64,000 nt of DNA from Apophysomyces variabilis. Taxonomy: Eukaryota; Mucoromycota; Mucoromycetes; Mucorales; Mucoraceae. Below are positions 35,515 through 48,979 of the stretch, one piece after another. The position numbers and the translations under genes were made by a program. Position 1 is the first letter of the stretch, and each line of letters starts with the position of its first letter. The notes beneath the pieces were generated by a model. That model made no database searches, was not told the DNA's origin, and worked only from the letters and a program-made list of their open reading frames with translations. The stretch covers positions 3,426,160-3,490,159 of the forward strand of contig MZZL01000409.1 of NCBI GenBank assembly GCA_002749535.1, given 5' to 3'.

Positions 35515-37641
35515 ATGCCGGCATCCACTTTAACACAGCAAATATTGTACAATGCAGACATTGACACAATAACAAAGAACTTAACGCTTCCAAGTTCACC
35601 AAAGGATAACGTAACAATTGAGTCCTCTTCTTCGCAATCGGTCACTTCCGAGTCATCAACTACAGCCAGCGAGTCCCTGAATCAGACATGCGAGCCATTC
35701 TCTAGAAACGCGCCGTGTTTGTCCTTGCAAACTCCTTTGACACTTGACCGAATACAAGAGGACAATCTCAGTTTCGATATTTTAAAGTTATATGAAGTAA
35801 GTAGCCTTATTGTTGGCGCACACGTCCGTCAACACTCTTGCTAGGACTTATTGCCGAGCGACGAAAGCTATAAGCGCCGAATGGGCCTGGTGAAGAAAAT
35901 CGAGCGTCTACTGAATACAGAATGGCCAAACAGGGATATTAGCGTACATCTGTTTGGGTAAGTGACAACGTCTTGGCTATGGATAGCTTAAACGTTTGCA
36001 AAAGTTCGTCTGTGAACGATTTAGGGAGTGGTAACTCGGATGTCGACCTATGCATTACTACACAATGGAACGGGCTACGCAATGTTCGTACATTGGCTAA
36101 ACTTTTTAAAAAATGTAAGTTACGAAGTGATATGGCGATCAGAATATTTACAGACACTTCGTACTATGTGCAATAGGCGGAATGCAACATGTAGTTTGCG
36201 TACCTCGTGCAAAAGTTCCCATTGTGCGCTTATTTGACCCGGAATCGTATGTACAACATCATACCATTTATTGAAAGACTAAGAACTCAATAGACAACTG
36301 GCATGCGATATAAATGTCAACAACACAATGGCGTTACAAAACACCAAAATGATCAAGACATATGTGGCCATTGATCCCCGCGTACGTCCACTTGCAATGG
36401 CGATTAAGCATTGGACAAGACAGCGTGTATTAAATGATGCAGGTGAGAAACACATTTGGACATGGAGTTCATAGTAATTACCGTTTGCAGCAAATGGAGG
36501 GACATTATCAACATATACCTGGACCTGTATGATTATTAACTTTTTACAAATGCGAGAACCACCTATTTTGCCCGTGTTGCATCACCCTAATGCGGAAGAC
36601 CAGGAAGATGGATTTTGCAGCGATGTTGAAAAATACATTGGCTTTGGTGAAGCCAACCGAGAAAGCTTAGGTGGATTATTCTTTGCTTTTTTCCGTCGAT
36701 TTGCCATAGAATTTAACTATGATGAACACGTAATTTCAATTCGGCGCGGATGCTATCTGTCAAAACGCGAAAAAGATTGGCATTTCGGACGATATCGAAC
36801 AAGTTTCTGCGTAGAAGAGCCATTCAACGTAACCAGGAATCTTGGAAACTCGGCCGATGCAGCATCCGTAAACGGCCTTCAAATCGAGTTTCGCCGAGCT
36901 TTGGAGTATATAATAACTGATGCTCCCTTGGATGCTATTTGTGCTCCATACCGATCTTCGTCTTTTAATTCCAAAATATCGAATGAAAAGCGGAAACCAT
37001 CACTGACTTTATCACCTGTACCTACCGTCCTATTACCACCCAGCAAGCCCCGACATCAGGCTTCTTCACTTACGCTATCAAGCCCTTTTACTTTGGCGCA
37101 CCCTCATGATAGACGACGCAGTATGGTAGATGACATTCGCCGTTATTCACGAGGCTTATCAGAACCAGATGAATCGGGCCTATCGTGCCGACTGCGGCAG
37201 AGCAGCCACCCGTTTGTTTCCTTTACGCTCATCAATGCGCTACAGAACGAAAAAGCTATGGATGGACGGACAGTGGATAGTATCTTTGCAAGATATAGAC
37301 AACCTTCAGTTGGTTGCCAACGGAGTAATGCTCATCAGCAAGATACATCGGCTGGACGTACTAGATCTTCACGTCGAAAATCCGTGAATGACTGGCCTTC
37401 CATTACAAATCAAACGTTTTCGGCGTCATGGAAGCACGATACAAATCAACGCCGTAGAAGATGGTCAACAGTGAAGGAAACTGAAACTGTATCACGTAGC
37501 CAGCAGCGGACGATGGCAGAGGTTGTTAAGCGCGGTAACAATCATGAATCATCCAATAATGGGCGCCGGACACCCATGCATGGGAGACAACAGCAGTACC
37601 CACCTAAAAAGCCTACAGGAACAACCAACCCCCACTCATAG
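35515..37641 (+). CDS. Cid-type non-canonical poly(A)/poly(U) polymerase
   Basis: Template-independent RNA nucleotidyltransferase of the Cid11/Cid13 group, adding A or U to RNA 3' ends. Six exons (35515-35796, 35845-35957, 36005-36114, 36177-36246, 36294-36442, 36491-37641) give about 624 aa. The catalytic core has FGSSVNDLGSGNSDVDLCI (GS plus the DxD pair), AKVPIVRLFDP and CDINVNNTMALQNTKMI (third Asp). The central and PAP-associated parts follow: TYTWTCMIINFLQ, ESLGGLFFAFFRRFA and CVEEPFNVTRNLGNSADA. The N-terminus is Ser/Thr-rich and the last ~200 residues are basic and disordered (Arg/Ser-rich), probably RNA-binding. A or U preference cannot be told from sequence alone; the His that favours U in Cid1 could not be placed. 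Confidence 0.85.
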
Positions 37642-38289
37642 ATCAGCACTTTCACGCAATGTTACTGTAATGCTTCATATCCTGCATTTTCATTCCTAAT
37701 AATCAGTCCGTATGTTTGGGACCAGCAAAGTGCTTCTATGATGGAACATGTGGAGTACTGATATTGTTTTGCATCATCACTATCGCTTGCCTTAATATTT
37801 TGCTTGCTGATATTCATTACATGGCAACTGTCCAGCATCTTTCAAACGGTAGTTTGCTTATTTCTGATTAAAGCTGTCACCATCATACGCTATGCAACAC
37901 ATACGCAAGGTTTAGTGTTTAACTTCCACCTATATTATTATCTAGTAGGCAGTTCGTGATGGTTTTGTAGGAGTATCAGCCATGATGTTTCGATGGAAAG
38001 CTGTCCCTTTTGTCCGTCTCACTGTTTCTATAGACATGTTCATCACTTGTTGAAGTTGATTCTGACCGAATGTGTCCAACGGAGGATATTATAATTTCTC
38101 GGTCGGAGATGGTTAGTAAATCTAGGGCGCTATTCTCATTCATTCATTTCCACATGGTTATAGGATGCTCCAGTGAGCGAGAAATAGAACATATATATTT
38201 TCGACGATGAAATGCTATTTTGATGAGGAATTCGATGGGGACACTTAAAAAATAAAAATTGTATGATATAACGTAGAATAGTATGTTTT
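37642..38289. other. Convergent 3' intergenic spacer
   Basis: 648 bp between the convergent ends of the Cid-type gene and OPI1. AT-rich, no ORF of note. Confidence 0.5.
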
Positions 38290-39166
38290 TTAGTTGGCTG
38301 GTTGATCTGGTGTTTTGGCACCTTGTTCGGCGTTCAATGTGTGGATTGGAGGTAATCGGACGTTTTCACCCGCTGGCTTATCATTTGCTGAGTCTATTCC
38401 TCGCACCATTCGTAATCGCTCTAGCCAACTTTCCGCCCTATCAATAGTGTCCGAGAACACGGTCGAAATAGACTGAAGTGTTTCTAATGATTCCTGTCCA
38501 AAAGATAATAGCCTGATCGCTTTCTCCTCAGGTCCTCTTGGTTTTTTCTGGTTTGGTCCTAGCATGGGTGATGTTGCAGGCGATGTAACATTGGATTGTA
38601 TATCGCTTAGAGAGGCCTATTTTCAGCAGCAGGGCTCAAGGTGTTAACAATATGGAAATCTTGTTACGAAATCTCAACCTAAGCAGACTCACCCATCTAT
38701 TTGGCAGATCTAAAATGGACCCACGCACAGCTATTTTGGCGTGATGAGGCAAGGCGCTGCTTGCATAATGGCTTACGACTTCGACCACCTTGCGCAGGGT
38801 ATTGACGATATCTTTCTTGATCTGAGATAACGTACTGGCAGAGTTAGGGACTGCTAAGCTGCTACTCGAGTTTGAATGTGCAGTGGCAAGGGACACCAGA
38901 AAATTACGTAGAAGCGCCATTTGCTGATCAATATGTTGTATAGCGTATTGGAGCCACGTTAAACAGTACTTTAAGCATTTCATGGATTCTTCGCTCACTA
39001 CGGCGACAGTGCTCCCAGCAGCCGATCCGGCACCGACCATGAGTTGCTGCCACTGACTATTACTGTTGCATGTGCCATTGCTGGGTTTTCGAGTACAGGG
39101 TGCAGTTGGTGGCGGTGAAGAAGGATGTAACGACGGCGATGTACAAGTTTTGGGCTCTTGCTCCAT
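38290..39166 (-). CDS. OPI1: Opi1-family transcriptional regulator of phospholipid genes
   Basis: In yeast Opi1 senses phosphatidic acid at the ER and represses inositol/choline-responsive genes. Two exons (39166-38693, 38616-38290) give about 266 aa, shorter than the yeast protein. Family marks: MKCLKYCLTWLQYAIQHIDQQ, split as MKCLKYCLTWLQ / YAIQHIDQQ; VVEVVSHYASSALPHHAK; VRGSILDLPNRW; and the C-terminal helix SISTVFSDTIDRAESWLERL. The yeast leucine zipper, FFAT motif and activator-interaction tail are not obvious, so the regulatory mechanism may differ. The start is the first ATG of a Ser/Pro-rich leader. The gene lies head to head with MAD1 with only 174 bp between the start codons. Confidence 0.8.
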
Positions 39167-39340
39167 AAGTGTATGAAAGAAAAGAGCTGGCTGATCAAAG
39201 ATAAATAATTCCTGGCACGTGAAGAACTGACAGCAGGTGAAAAGAATTCAAATAGCGGCATTTAAACTTGAGCCACGAAATTTTGCCGGCCTTCAACGAA
39301 ACATCTTGCACACCTTTGAGGAGAATTAAAATCGCACGAC
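39167..39340. promoter_or_regulatory. Divergent OPI1/MAD1 promoter
   Basis: 174 bp separate the two start codons. Both 5' UTRs and promoters must fit here, unless one lies inside the partner gene. No TATA box seen. Confidence 0.5.
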
Positions 39341-41829
39341 ATGGTAATTAACGCGTAGAACGTTCAAGAACGGTATATTGATAGTCAATGCGAAGGTTGC
39401 AAATGAAAACCCACCTAAACGACAGCGTGTCACATACGAATCACTATTTGGACAGCAATACCAGTTAGTTGACGATAGCTCTTCTTTAAACCAAGATGAC
39501 AGAGGTAGACGAACAATGCTGAATGATACGGAAAAAGAAATTAATCTTCTTCATGACGATGGTAGAAAAATTGAAAAGGATCCAAACGACGGTCGAAAAG
39601 CTTCAATACAACTTGAGAATGGCGGAGAGAGATAATGACGCATTGAAAGCAACATTGGGGTTCGAGCGAGCAAATTTCAAAGCAACTATTGATAAACTTA
39701 TATCGGAAAAAACGGCAAGTGATTAGGCAAAAGAAAACACAACAATAGCTGACATTAGCTTTGCCCTCGATTGCCTCACTCAGGAAGCTCAAGAGCGGGC
39801 TATTTATCAAATGGAGAAGTCTCAAGAAGCAACTTCAACCCTTCAGCTGATAAAAGAGGAACATATCGCTGTCGCTGTAAATGTTTACAACATGAAATGA
39901 AATGCTTGCTAATATCAGACACAGGATAAATTACGAGACACAGTTGAAGAACTACGAAACCAGAACGAGCAGCTTTCGGAGTCATTAGATAATGCCAACA
40001 AAGCTTTAAAAAATGCAGAGAGGGAAAAAGAAAACATACAAGTCGAGTTAAATGAGAAAATCGCGGAATTGAAAGGGAGCGTAGAATTGTGGACTGATAG
40101 CGTAAGCGTATGGAGAGGGTTGTGCCAAGTCTTAACGATCATGATCCTAGGCAAAAACAAACAGCAGTAGCTTTCTCACAACCTTTGTCCGGAAAGTGGA
40201 ATTGAGGGAAAAACTGGAGGAGGCTGAGCAAAAACTAAAAGAGATCCATGACGCTCAAGTAGACACGGCTGTACTGAGAAACTTAGAGGAACAGATAAAA
40301 AGTAAGGCTAGGATGCCAGACCCTATGATTTTTGGCTCACTACTCTTGATTTAGGCCAAGGACATTATATGCTAGAAGTGGAACTGGAGAACAAAAAACT
40401 TCATCGTGAAATAGAGCATTATAAGTCAACACAAAGAAGCATTGACAAGTTGCAAGAAGAGATTCACAGCTTAAGGCAGCAGTTATCGGATGCACAGCAG
40501 CTCCGAGAAACAAACACCAAGCTAGAAGCGGAGAATGCTGAATTGAAGACCGAAAGAAACGAATGGTACATTAACTTAAGGAGAAGCCTTTATTCTAGAA
40601 CTGTATCAATAGGGCTCAGTATCTGGGATCACAAGCTGCATTCGCCTCAGAAACTCCACGCACAATCATTGCTAAACTGACCCGAGAACGAGATGTGGCA
40701 CTTGCAAAGGAAGGAGAAATCGAACGACTTGGGTTAGAACTGCAGAACCAGCATCAATTGGTGTCCGAATTGCAAGCGACGGTAAGTATAGAACGATGAG
40801 TGTGTCATTTGAGGCTGATGGGGAGAGCACAGGTTCAAGAACTTAAGAAAAAAATATTGGAAAATACCAAAACACATCATTCCGACGTTGTTGCACTGGA
40901 GTTAGTATCCAAAGACAGAGATATGATGATAAAGCATGTGAAATACCTTGAAGATCAGCTTGTAAGGAGACCGTTTGTTGCAGTAGATAGTTTTGGCTGA
41001 GATTGTCCGGTAGGAATTCTATAATATGGTGGAAACAAATTATATGGAAGGATACGATCAGCAAAAGACGCAACGCATTGCAGAACTGGAGAAACTGTTG
41101 AAAGAGTTTGAAGATATGAACGCTGCTCAAACCCAGCAGATTATAACATTACAAGCTGCCCTTAACGAGCAAACTCCGATTACCGATGATGCACAGACAG
41201 AAGAGGCAGTTGAGCAAGGGCAACGAATTCTAACATTAAAGGAAAACGCTGTATCAAAGGAGTTTGGTATTAGAAAGCAGCAGTTGGATGATTTGCGGGC
41301 CGAAAATTCTTTGCTGCTGAAACAAGTGGAGAATCTACAGAGCGGTGAAGCTTCAGAAGAATCGATTCCGGATGACCTGCTGTTAACCGTACCTAAGCAG
41401 ACATTGGAGAACCTAAAATCAGAAAGCCATTCACTGCAGGAGCTGGTAGCGAAACGAGATAAACGTATTGTCCGTCTAACGAAGGTGAATATATTTCCGT
41501 CTGAAGACGGTATGACCAACAGCGAATAGGTGTGGCGAGACAAGGTGTCCGAGTACAAGGAAACTGTGAAGAAGGTACTCGGCTATGGTATTGATTTTGA
41601 AGAAAGCGGTGCTGTGCGTTTAGTTTCTGATGCGGAAGAGCAATCCAATCTATCGTTTATCTACCGTCCGGACATTGATGGTCAAGCCATGCTGGAGGTC
41701 AAGGGAATCAAGAAACATGAATACATGCAAGATCTCGAAAGCTCTTATACGACCTTTGTTATCAATGAAAATAACATACCCGCGTTTCTGAGTTCTGTCA
41801 CATTGGAGTTACCCTTAATAAAGAAGTAA
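39341..41829 (+). CDS. MAD1: Spindle-assembly checkpoint protein Mad1
   Basis: Long coiled-coil protein that holds Mad2 at unattached kinetochores. Exons: 39341-39343 (only the ATG), 39396-39504, 39566-39876, 39925-40101 (or from 39919), 40151-40301, 40355-40565, 40613-40781, 40833-40961, 41014-41484, 41530-41829; about 676 aa. Most of the length is heptad-rich coiled coil (LQEEIHSLRQQLSDAQQL, ELEKLLKEFEDMNAAQ). The C-terminal RWD-like domain is clear: VLGYGIDFEESGAVRLVS, LSFIYRPD and the family-typical LESSYTTFVINENN. The frame between 39566 and 39876 contains one TAG at 39723-39725 (ASD-stop-AKEN). It is skipped only if an unusual 30-nt or 78-nt intron is used, or if it is a sequence error. 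Confidence 0.85.
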
Positions 41830-42021
41830 ATCCAGGTTCGTTGTATATATTCCATCACTATAAAACCTGGTATTTCCCATCTTGAAACGATTAAAAAAAG
41901 AAAGGAAACATATATATGGGAGTTTTAATGCAGAAGACAAGATTAAATGACAGGGAGAAAAAGAAACAAGAAAAAGAGAAAAAAAATTACAGGATGCATT
42001 GTTCGACAAGGCATTGCTAGT
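41830..42021. other. Convergent MAD1-PNO1 3' spacer
   Basis: 192 bp between two converging stop codons; A-rich in the middle on the + strand, likely shared polyadenylation region. Confidence 0.5.
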
Positions 42022-43034
42022 TTAGAATCGTTCCTTCATGCGTGCAGAAATGGTACGGAGGGTAGCATATACTTTTCCCGGTGGACTGCCGAGAATAAGG
42101 CTGACAACAGCATCACGGGCAATTTTGATATTTTGGAATGATCCCAGGATATGAATTTTCCTATATAGATCCATCCGTAAGAAACACGAGACTCAAAGCA
42201 ACAGTGGAAAGATTTATCGATGCCACTTACGTATCTGCAAGGACAATTCTAGTCTTGCTTGCGTTTTCGATTGTGAACTTGGTTCTTCCGTCACGGCCGG
42301 CAATACGACCAATAGCACGAGCAAGATGATCACCATGCAATGTTTTTACGTCCTTGATCTCGAATGTGTCCAGATAGATATCGTCCAATCGCAGTAAAGC
42401 CATGGCATCCTCCACTTCAAAGCCCAAAACGAAAGCTCGAACGAAATCACAACCCTTTTGTAATGCGCTGTTGTCATCAGTCGAAGGTGAAGTCTATAGA
42501 AACCAAAAAAAATGAAAACGTTGTAAGCAATCCACATGAGCTCAGCCTTGTCTCATTTTTGCTCCATGAGTCCTTACCCTCAGTTCGATGGCCTTTGACT
42601 TGATATTCATTCGTACGTTCAGCTTCATATGTTCAACCAAAGGCGTATAGATGTCTAACCAACGATTCTTCAAGGGCGAGAAACGATGAGGTGGCACAGG
42701 AACTTTTCGGTATCCTTTGGTGACAGACTATTTTTTTCAAGGTTTTGTTTTTTTAGTCACAGGAAGACTTGTCAGATAGTTTATCTTCTTCTTCTCCTCT
42801 TTTTCCTTGATATCTTACATTAAGCTCTGATGCCTTTGCTGCAGCGAACTGTGGCTTTTGAATGCTGGATCCCTCTCCTTCGTCCATAGGAACGTCGTCT
42901 TCCTGCATGCGGGTAGTTGGCAATGCATTGGCATCGATAATAACGTCATCTTCATCGACTGCTGTTTTTTGCTCTGATTTGCGGGTCTTTTTGCTCACCA
43001 AAGACGGTGCCTTGAAAGATTCAATGGAGGCCAT
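42022..43034 (-). CDS. PNO1: Pno1/Dim2, 40S ribosome assembly KH protein
   Basis: Partner of the endonuclease Nob1 in 18S rRNA 3' maturation; acts in nucleolus and cytoplasm. Four exons (43034-42819, 42727-42578, 42493-42231, 42160-42022) give 255 aa, typical. Marks: [72 protein letters not shown] with [14 protein letters not shown] (KH domain with GxxG-like loop), KIHILGSF, and [16 protein letters not shown] near the C-terminus. The acidic N-terminal 70 residues are usual. The 91-nt first intron uses AAT|GTAAGA and restores the frame. Head to head with BUD32, 178 bp apart. Confidence 0.95.
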
Positions 43035-43212
43035 GGCAAAATTGTATAATAGACTTATTTCTTGGTTGGGTTACGAGCCAGGCGAGAAAAAAAAATTCAG
43101 CAGCAGCTTTTTTCCCAACTTTCAATCACTCCTCGAAAACCCGTCACGAGAGCTGCGAACCAATCAAAGCCACCCGTCCTTGTCATCCCCTTTCGCAACT
43201 TTACTTGAACTT
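43035..43212. promoter_or_regulatory. Divergent PNO1/BUD32 promoter
   Basis: 178 bp between start codons of two growth-related genes on opposite strands. Contains a short A-tract (43087-43093). No TATA box seen. Confidence 0.5.
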
Positions 43213-44280
<1,068 letters not shown>

Positions 44281-46080
44281 AGATATCATTCACTCAATAA
44301 TAAATCCAGAAAATATTTTATTTCCTTCCTTAACAACAAGCTGTTTTGAATTAGGATATCGGATATCGGAATTAATAAGTGATATGGGTTGGCAGTATCT
44401 ATAGGGGACTCTGTTGCTGAAAAGAACCGAAAGTAGAGCGGAAGGAAAAGACAAAAAGAACACAAAATAGGGACGTATCTGGTTTTGAACAACTGAAACA
44501 AAGTAATAACATCCAAGAAACGGCTAGTATTTGCTCGTTTTTTTTTATTTCGTAAAAAGTAGTGTGCAACTTACTAAGCCGAAATAAGCATGGTTGATTT
44601 CTTTGGTTTATGTAAGAAAGAAAGGGCGAAGAGGCACATGTCACTAGGGATCTAAGCCGGCCGGCAAAAAGGACGCATCAAACGAATTTTTGTTTTTACC
44701 TTGATTTAAATAGAAAAACATGGATCTGTAGAGAACAAGGATATATTACCGTTCAATAGATAGATAGATGAGGAAACCACTTGAAGTTCAACCTTCTTTT
44801 CTTTTTGTGCTAAATTTCGTAGTGGGTGGAATGATCAGATTCATTTCATATAAACCTTACAAATCCTGGTAAGTTTGAATGGCCAGCCGAACCTTACGGA
44901 AAGGTAAACGCGTTTTTCTTTTGTTTTTTGAATTGCCGAGAACTGTTTTGAGAGGAAAGGATCGTCCGTTTTCCTTTGTATCCCATGTGAATAGTGACAC
45001 AGATCACGTCTTATTCGTACGTCAGAACTTTAGGATGCTATGGAAGGTTTATTTTGTTATTTTCGCGTTATTTTAGCCCGATGTAGGACAACGACTGGAA
45101 GAAGCAACTGACAGGCATTGAAGCAACAAAAAGAAAAATAGTTCTAGCTTCAATTGCTAAATGGATGGAAAATTTTACCACGGTCATAGTATGATCGAGC
45201 TGATCGAAAAACTTATCTAAAACTCTCTCTGTTTGATAAGATCGCAGGGCGGGAAATACCAGGATCTTTAGTGATTGTGGCACATGAAGTAGAAATCCAT
45301 CTTCCCTTCTTTTTTGGTTACGTACAAAATTTATCCAATCAATTGGCTGTTCGCGGCACCTTTTTTGGATGGAAGGGAAAGATAGAAGGATTACCATGGC
45401 AAAGAAAAAGGCATGGAAACAGAAATCAATTAGAGTTGATGTAGGAAAAAAAAACTAAATAATCAGTCGAGTGGACACCAACACTTTTTGCCGATATATG
45501 AATTTATAACGCTACTTTTTTGTTTCTTATGTTATTCTTTTCTTTTACTTCTTAAATGACATTTCGTTATCCGACGTGGAAAGATCATGTGCACCAAGTT
45601 CCAAGTTGTAATTACTATTTATGAGACAGGTCGGTGCCTTAAATAAGAGATATCAGCGAAATGAGATTGGATTGCGCCATCTGTGAGACTGGAATCTGCC
45701 AATCAAAGCGTCTATCGCTGACACCATCGGCATAGATGTTCCACATCAACTCTATAACCCAACGAACGAGAACAAAAGAACCACAAAAAAAAAGCAGGCC
45801 ATGGAACCTATTCTCTCTCCGGGGAAAGAAACAGATAAAGTTGACTAAATCGGATGGGCGGATTGTGTGCTATTCGAAAATGGGGCTAACCCAATGAAAA
45901 TTTAGAAATATATCGAGAAAAAAAAAAGGTACAAAAAGAACCGACCTTGATATATAAAACCTACTGCTTTGCTCTATTTCTCATAAGTTTTATTCTCTCT
46001 TGCTTTTTCTCTTTTTCTCCCTTCACATACACTTCTCCTTCTACTTTTCCTATTTCGTCTACTACTCCATATAATCTTTC
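44281..46080. other. Intergenic region upstream of the permease
   Basis: 1.8 kb without a supported gene. A short + frame at 44879 starts well but is not continued by splice sites. The last 150 bp hold the permease core promoter. Confidence 0.5.
45951..45958 (+). promoter_or_regulatory. TATA box of the amino-acid permease
   Basis: TATATAAA 123 bp before the start codon, followed by a strongly pyrimidine-rich leader (about 45960-46080) typical of highly expressed fungal genes. A GATAA (45833) and a TTATC (45570) lie upstream and could bind GATA factors of nitrogen control; this is only suggestive. Confidence 0.6.
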
Positions 46081-47869
46081 ATGGACAGCGAAAAAATCAA
46101 AATACCTGATGCAGCGCATATCTCCACCATTGATGATGCAGGCAGTAGCGTGATCACCGATATAGCCTCGGAACATGGCCAAGGATTAAGACGAGGATTA
46201 AAAGCTCGTCATATTCAAATGATTGCTTTGGGTGGCACCATTGGTAAAGTATCCATGATCTATAGGAAAAATGAAAACAATGGCAGTGTCCCTCTAACAC
46301 GGATCGTTTCCAATGACATTCAGGTACCGGTCTGTTTATGGCTTCTGGCAAAGCCATTTCACAAGGTGGTCCCGGTGGTGCCCTGGTGGCCTACATGCTT
46401 GTCGGATTACTTGTATTCTGCGTAATGATGAGTTTGGGTGAAATGGCAGCCTACATTCCAGTCGCTGGTAGTTTTGCCCATTTTGCTACTCGATTTGCTG
46501 ATCCCTCGCTCGGATTCTGCGTTGGTTGGATCTATTGGGCTAACTGGGCCGTCGGTGTAGCGGTAGAACTGACCGGTGTGGCTCTCATCATGGAGTTCTG
46601 GGTCACATCGGTAAATAGTGTCGTCTGGAGTATCGTCTGTCTCGTGATTCTAGTGGTTATCAACGTCTTTTCCGTCAAAGGCTACGGTGAAGTAGAGTAA
46701 GTACATACCCTATTTCTTTCGGTTCACGCGAAAAAAAACACATGCTGATGTTGATGTTTGCGCGGTACATTAGGTATTGGGTTGCTTTTCTCAAGGTACT
46801 TATTGTCGTGATTTTCATCATTGTGGGTCTCTGTGTCGACACGGGTGCCGCTGGCGGCGTCTACATTGGCACAAGCAACTTCCATCTTCCTGGCGGTGCC
46901 TTCCCGAATGGATTTCTCGGCGTATTCAATGTCTTCATCACTGCCGCCTTCTCATTCAACGGTGTCGAAATTGTCGGTATTGCTGCTGGTGAGAGTGCCA
47001 ACCCTCACAAGACCGTGCCCGCCGCTGTGAAACAGGTCTTCGTCCGTATTGTCCTGTTCTACGTTCTCTCGATCCTGGTGATCGGTCTTGTGATCCCCTA
47101 TACCGATCCCAACCTTCTGAAAGGCTCAAACGATATCGCCGTCAGTCCCTTTACTCTTGTCTTTGCCAAGGCTGGTGCTGCCTGGGCCGCCGATCTCATG
47201 AACGCTGTCATTCTCATCACCATGATTTCCGCTGGTAATTCCGGCGTGTATTCTTCCAGCCGAACCCTGTTGGCTTTGGCGGAAGATGGCTATGCTCCCC
47301 GCTTTTTCAAGCGAACCAATCGCTGGGGCATTCCTATCTGGTCTGTGCTCGCCACCTGCAGTGTTGGTTGTTTGGCCTTCCTTACCAGTCTGTTCGGCTC
47401 TGGTGTTGTCTTCAACTGGTTGACCAATCTGACTTCCGTCGCTGGTTTGATTACCTGGGTCATCATCTCGATCACGCATATCCGCTTCCGTATGGGTTAC
47501 GTTTCTCAAGGCCGGTCACTGACCGCTTTGCCCTACGTGGCTCCATTCTTCCCTATTTGTGATATCTTTGTGATCGTCATTGGCACCATCATCATCTTTG
47601 GTCAAGGTTACCAGAAATTCATTGCGCCCATCGATGGCAAGAGTGTCGTCGCTGCCTACATCGGTCTTATATTTGGTGTTCTTCTCTATCTTGGCCACAA
47701 GATCTTCCGAAGACCCTCCTTTGTCAGGGCGCAGGATATGGACTTTGATACCGGAACCATCAAACCGAATGCGTTGACTCACGACGACGATGATCAGTAT
47801 GCAGCAGATGGTACCAAGTTACCTACATGGCGACGTGTAGTCAACAAAGTCTTCAACATCATTGCTTAA
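46081..47869 (+). CDS. Amino-acid permease, YAT/APC family
   Basis: Plasma-membrane amino-acid/proton symporter with about 12 membrane segments. Three exons (46081-46243, 46324-46696, 46774-47869) give 543 aa. Marks: HIQMIALGGTIGTGLFMASG at the first helix (junction of exons 1 and 2), the GGP turn, SLGEMAAYIPVAGSF, ANWAVGVAVELT, FSFNGVEIVGIAAGES, and SRTLLALAEDGYAP with GIPIWSV. Both termini are hydrophilic and cytosolic, with Lys residues in the N-terminal tail that could be ubiquitinated. The third exon is much richer in C-ending codons and G+C than its neighbours, as expected for high expression. Substrate range (general or basic amino acids) cannot be settled here. Confidence 0.93.
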
Positions 47870-48979
47870 AAGTTACATATATCACGCCTATACTTTTTCT
47901 TCTACTTTGTTTCTTTCATTTTTTACTTGTAAATAATCTCTTATTACGAATGTTATCTAGTTGTATTAATCAATCCATGGCATCACCGTCCTTTTCCTTT
48001 TCTTTTCTTCATGGTTCCCATCTTATCACCAGTTGTAGATGCTGAATATGCAGCATCTGCCAATGTTAGTAATAAAAAGAACCAAAAAATTACTTAATTT
48101 ATATTCCGTCATGGGGTCTTTTCTATGCTGCAGAATGCACGTATGAAGAAAGAAGGCCTTACCCGAAAAGATGATATACGTGATCCAAGTTAAGCAACGT
48201 CACAAAATGCCTAATAAGTCATATGGATCCGGATAGACGTACTGGGTATTCATTTACTAGCCATCTTTGTCCTTTCGGCCGTTGATGGTTTATGAACCCT
48301 AGGGATGAAAGGGCAGTGATATGTTCCCCGAGTAACAAAGACAGAAATCGTATGATCTAGCCATTTCTCAGCCTATTCCACCATCCTGTATCATATTCTG
48401 TCCCCCATTGTCTGATGCAGACTTGAAGGATAAACTCCATTTAACAAGAAAAATGTCTTCCTTCTAGCAACAGATTTCATATGGATATCATCTACCTGCT
48501 TGCCTATCGTCCGATCATGCTCTTTTTCTCTGATCCTGCCTTCTCCTTCTTCCCTTCTATCACCCTTCCCCCCCCCCAAAAAAAAAAAATCCATTGCATA
48601 GACATGCGTCCTATCGCTACGAGTTCGGTTGCCGCTTTTTGCTGCTGCTGTTTGCATTTTACATTGTCAACAAAAACATCTTCCATCTTCTCAAACATCA
48701 AGCAGGTGCACTCCTTTGTTGTTCTTGGGGTTTATCTATCCAACATTTTGTTTCTTTTTGTTGAACAAACTAATTCCGTCTCTTTGTATTGAGGAAGCGT
48801 TTCCTTGCTTTTTCTTTTCTTCTTGTGGCTCTATTTTAGATGCAATTTAATCCGTTGCCTCGACCTTCTTTTTCTCTGATCTATAAAAGAAACAGAAAAA
48901 GGAAAGAAAGAAAAGGTTGATGTTAGGAAAACTTCATACAATATGCATAAACACAGGCATGTTTTTTTTTCCTTTCACT
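47870..48979. other. Convergent permease-MPC1 spacer
   Basis: 1.1 kb between converging genes. Contains an oligo-C/oligo-A run (about 48569-48590) and pyrimidine-rich stretches; no gene seen. Confidence 0.5.

Noticed and set aside
47126..47509. 127-codon minus-strand frame inside the permease
   Set aside because: Antisense shadow of the G+C-rich permease exon.
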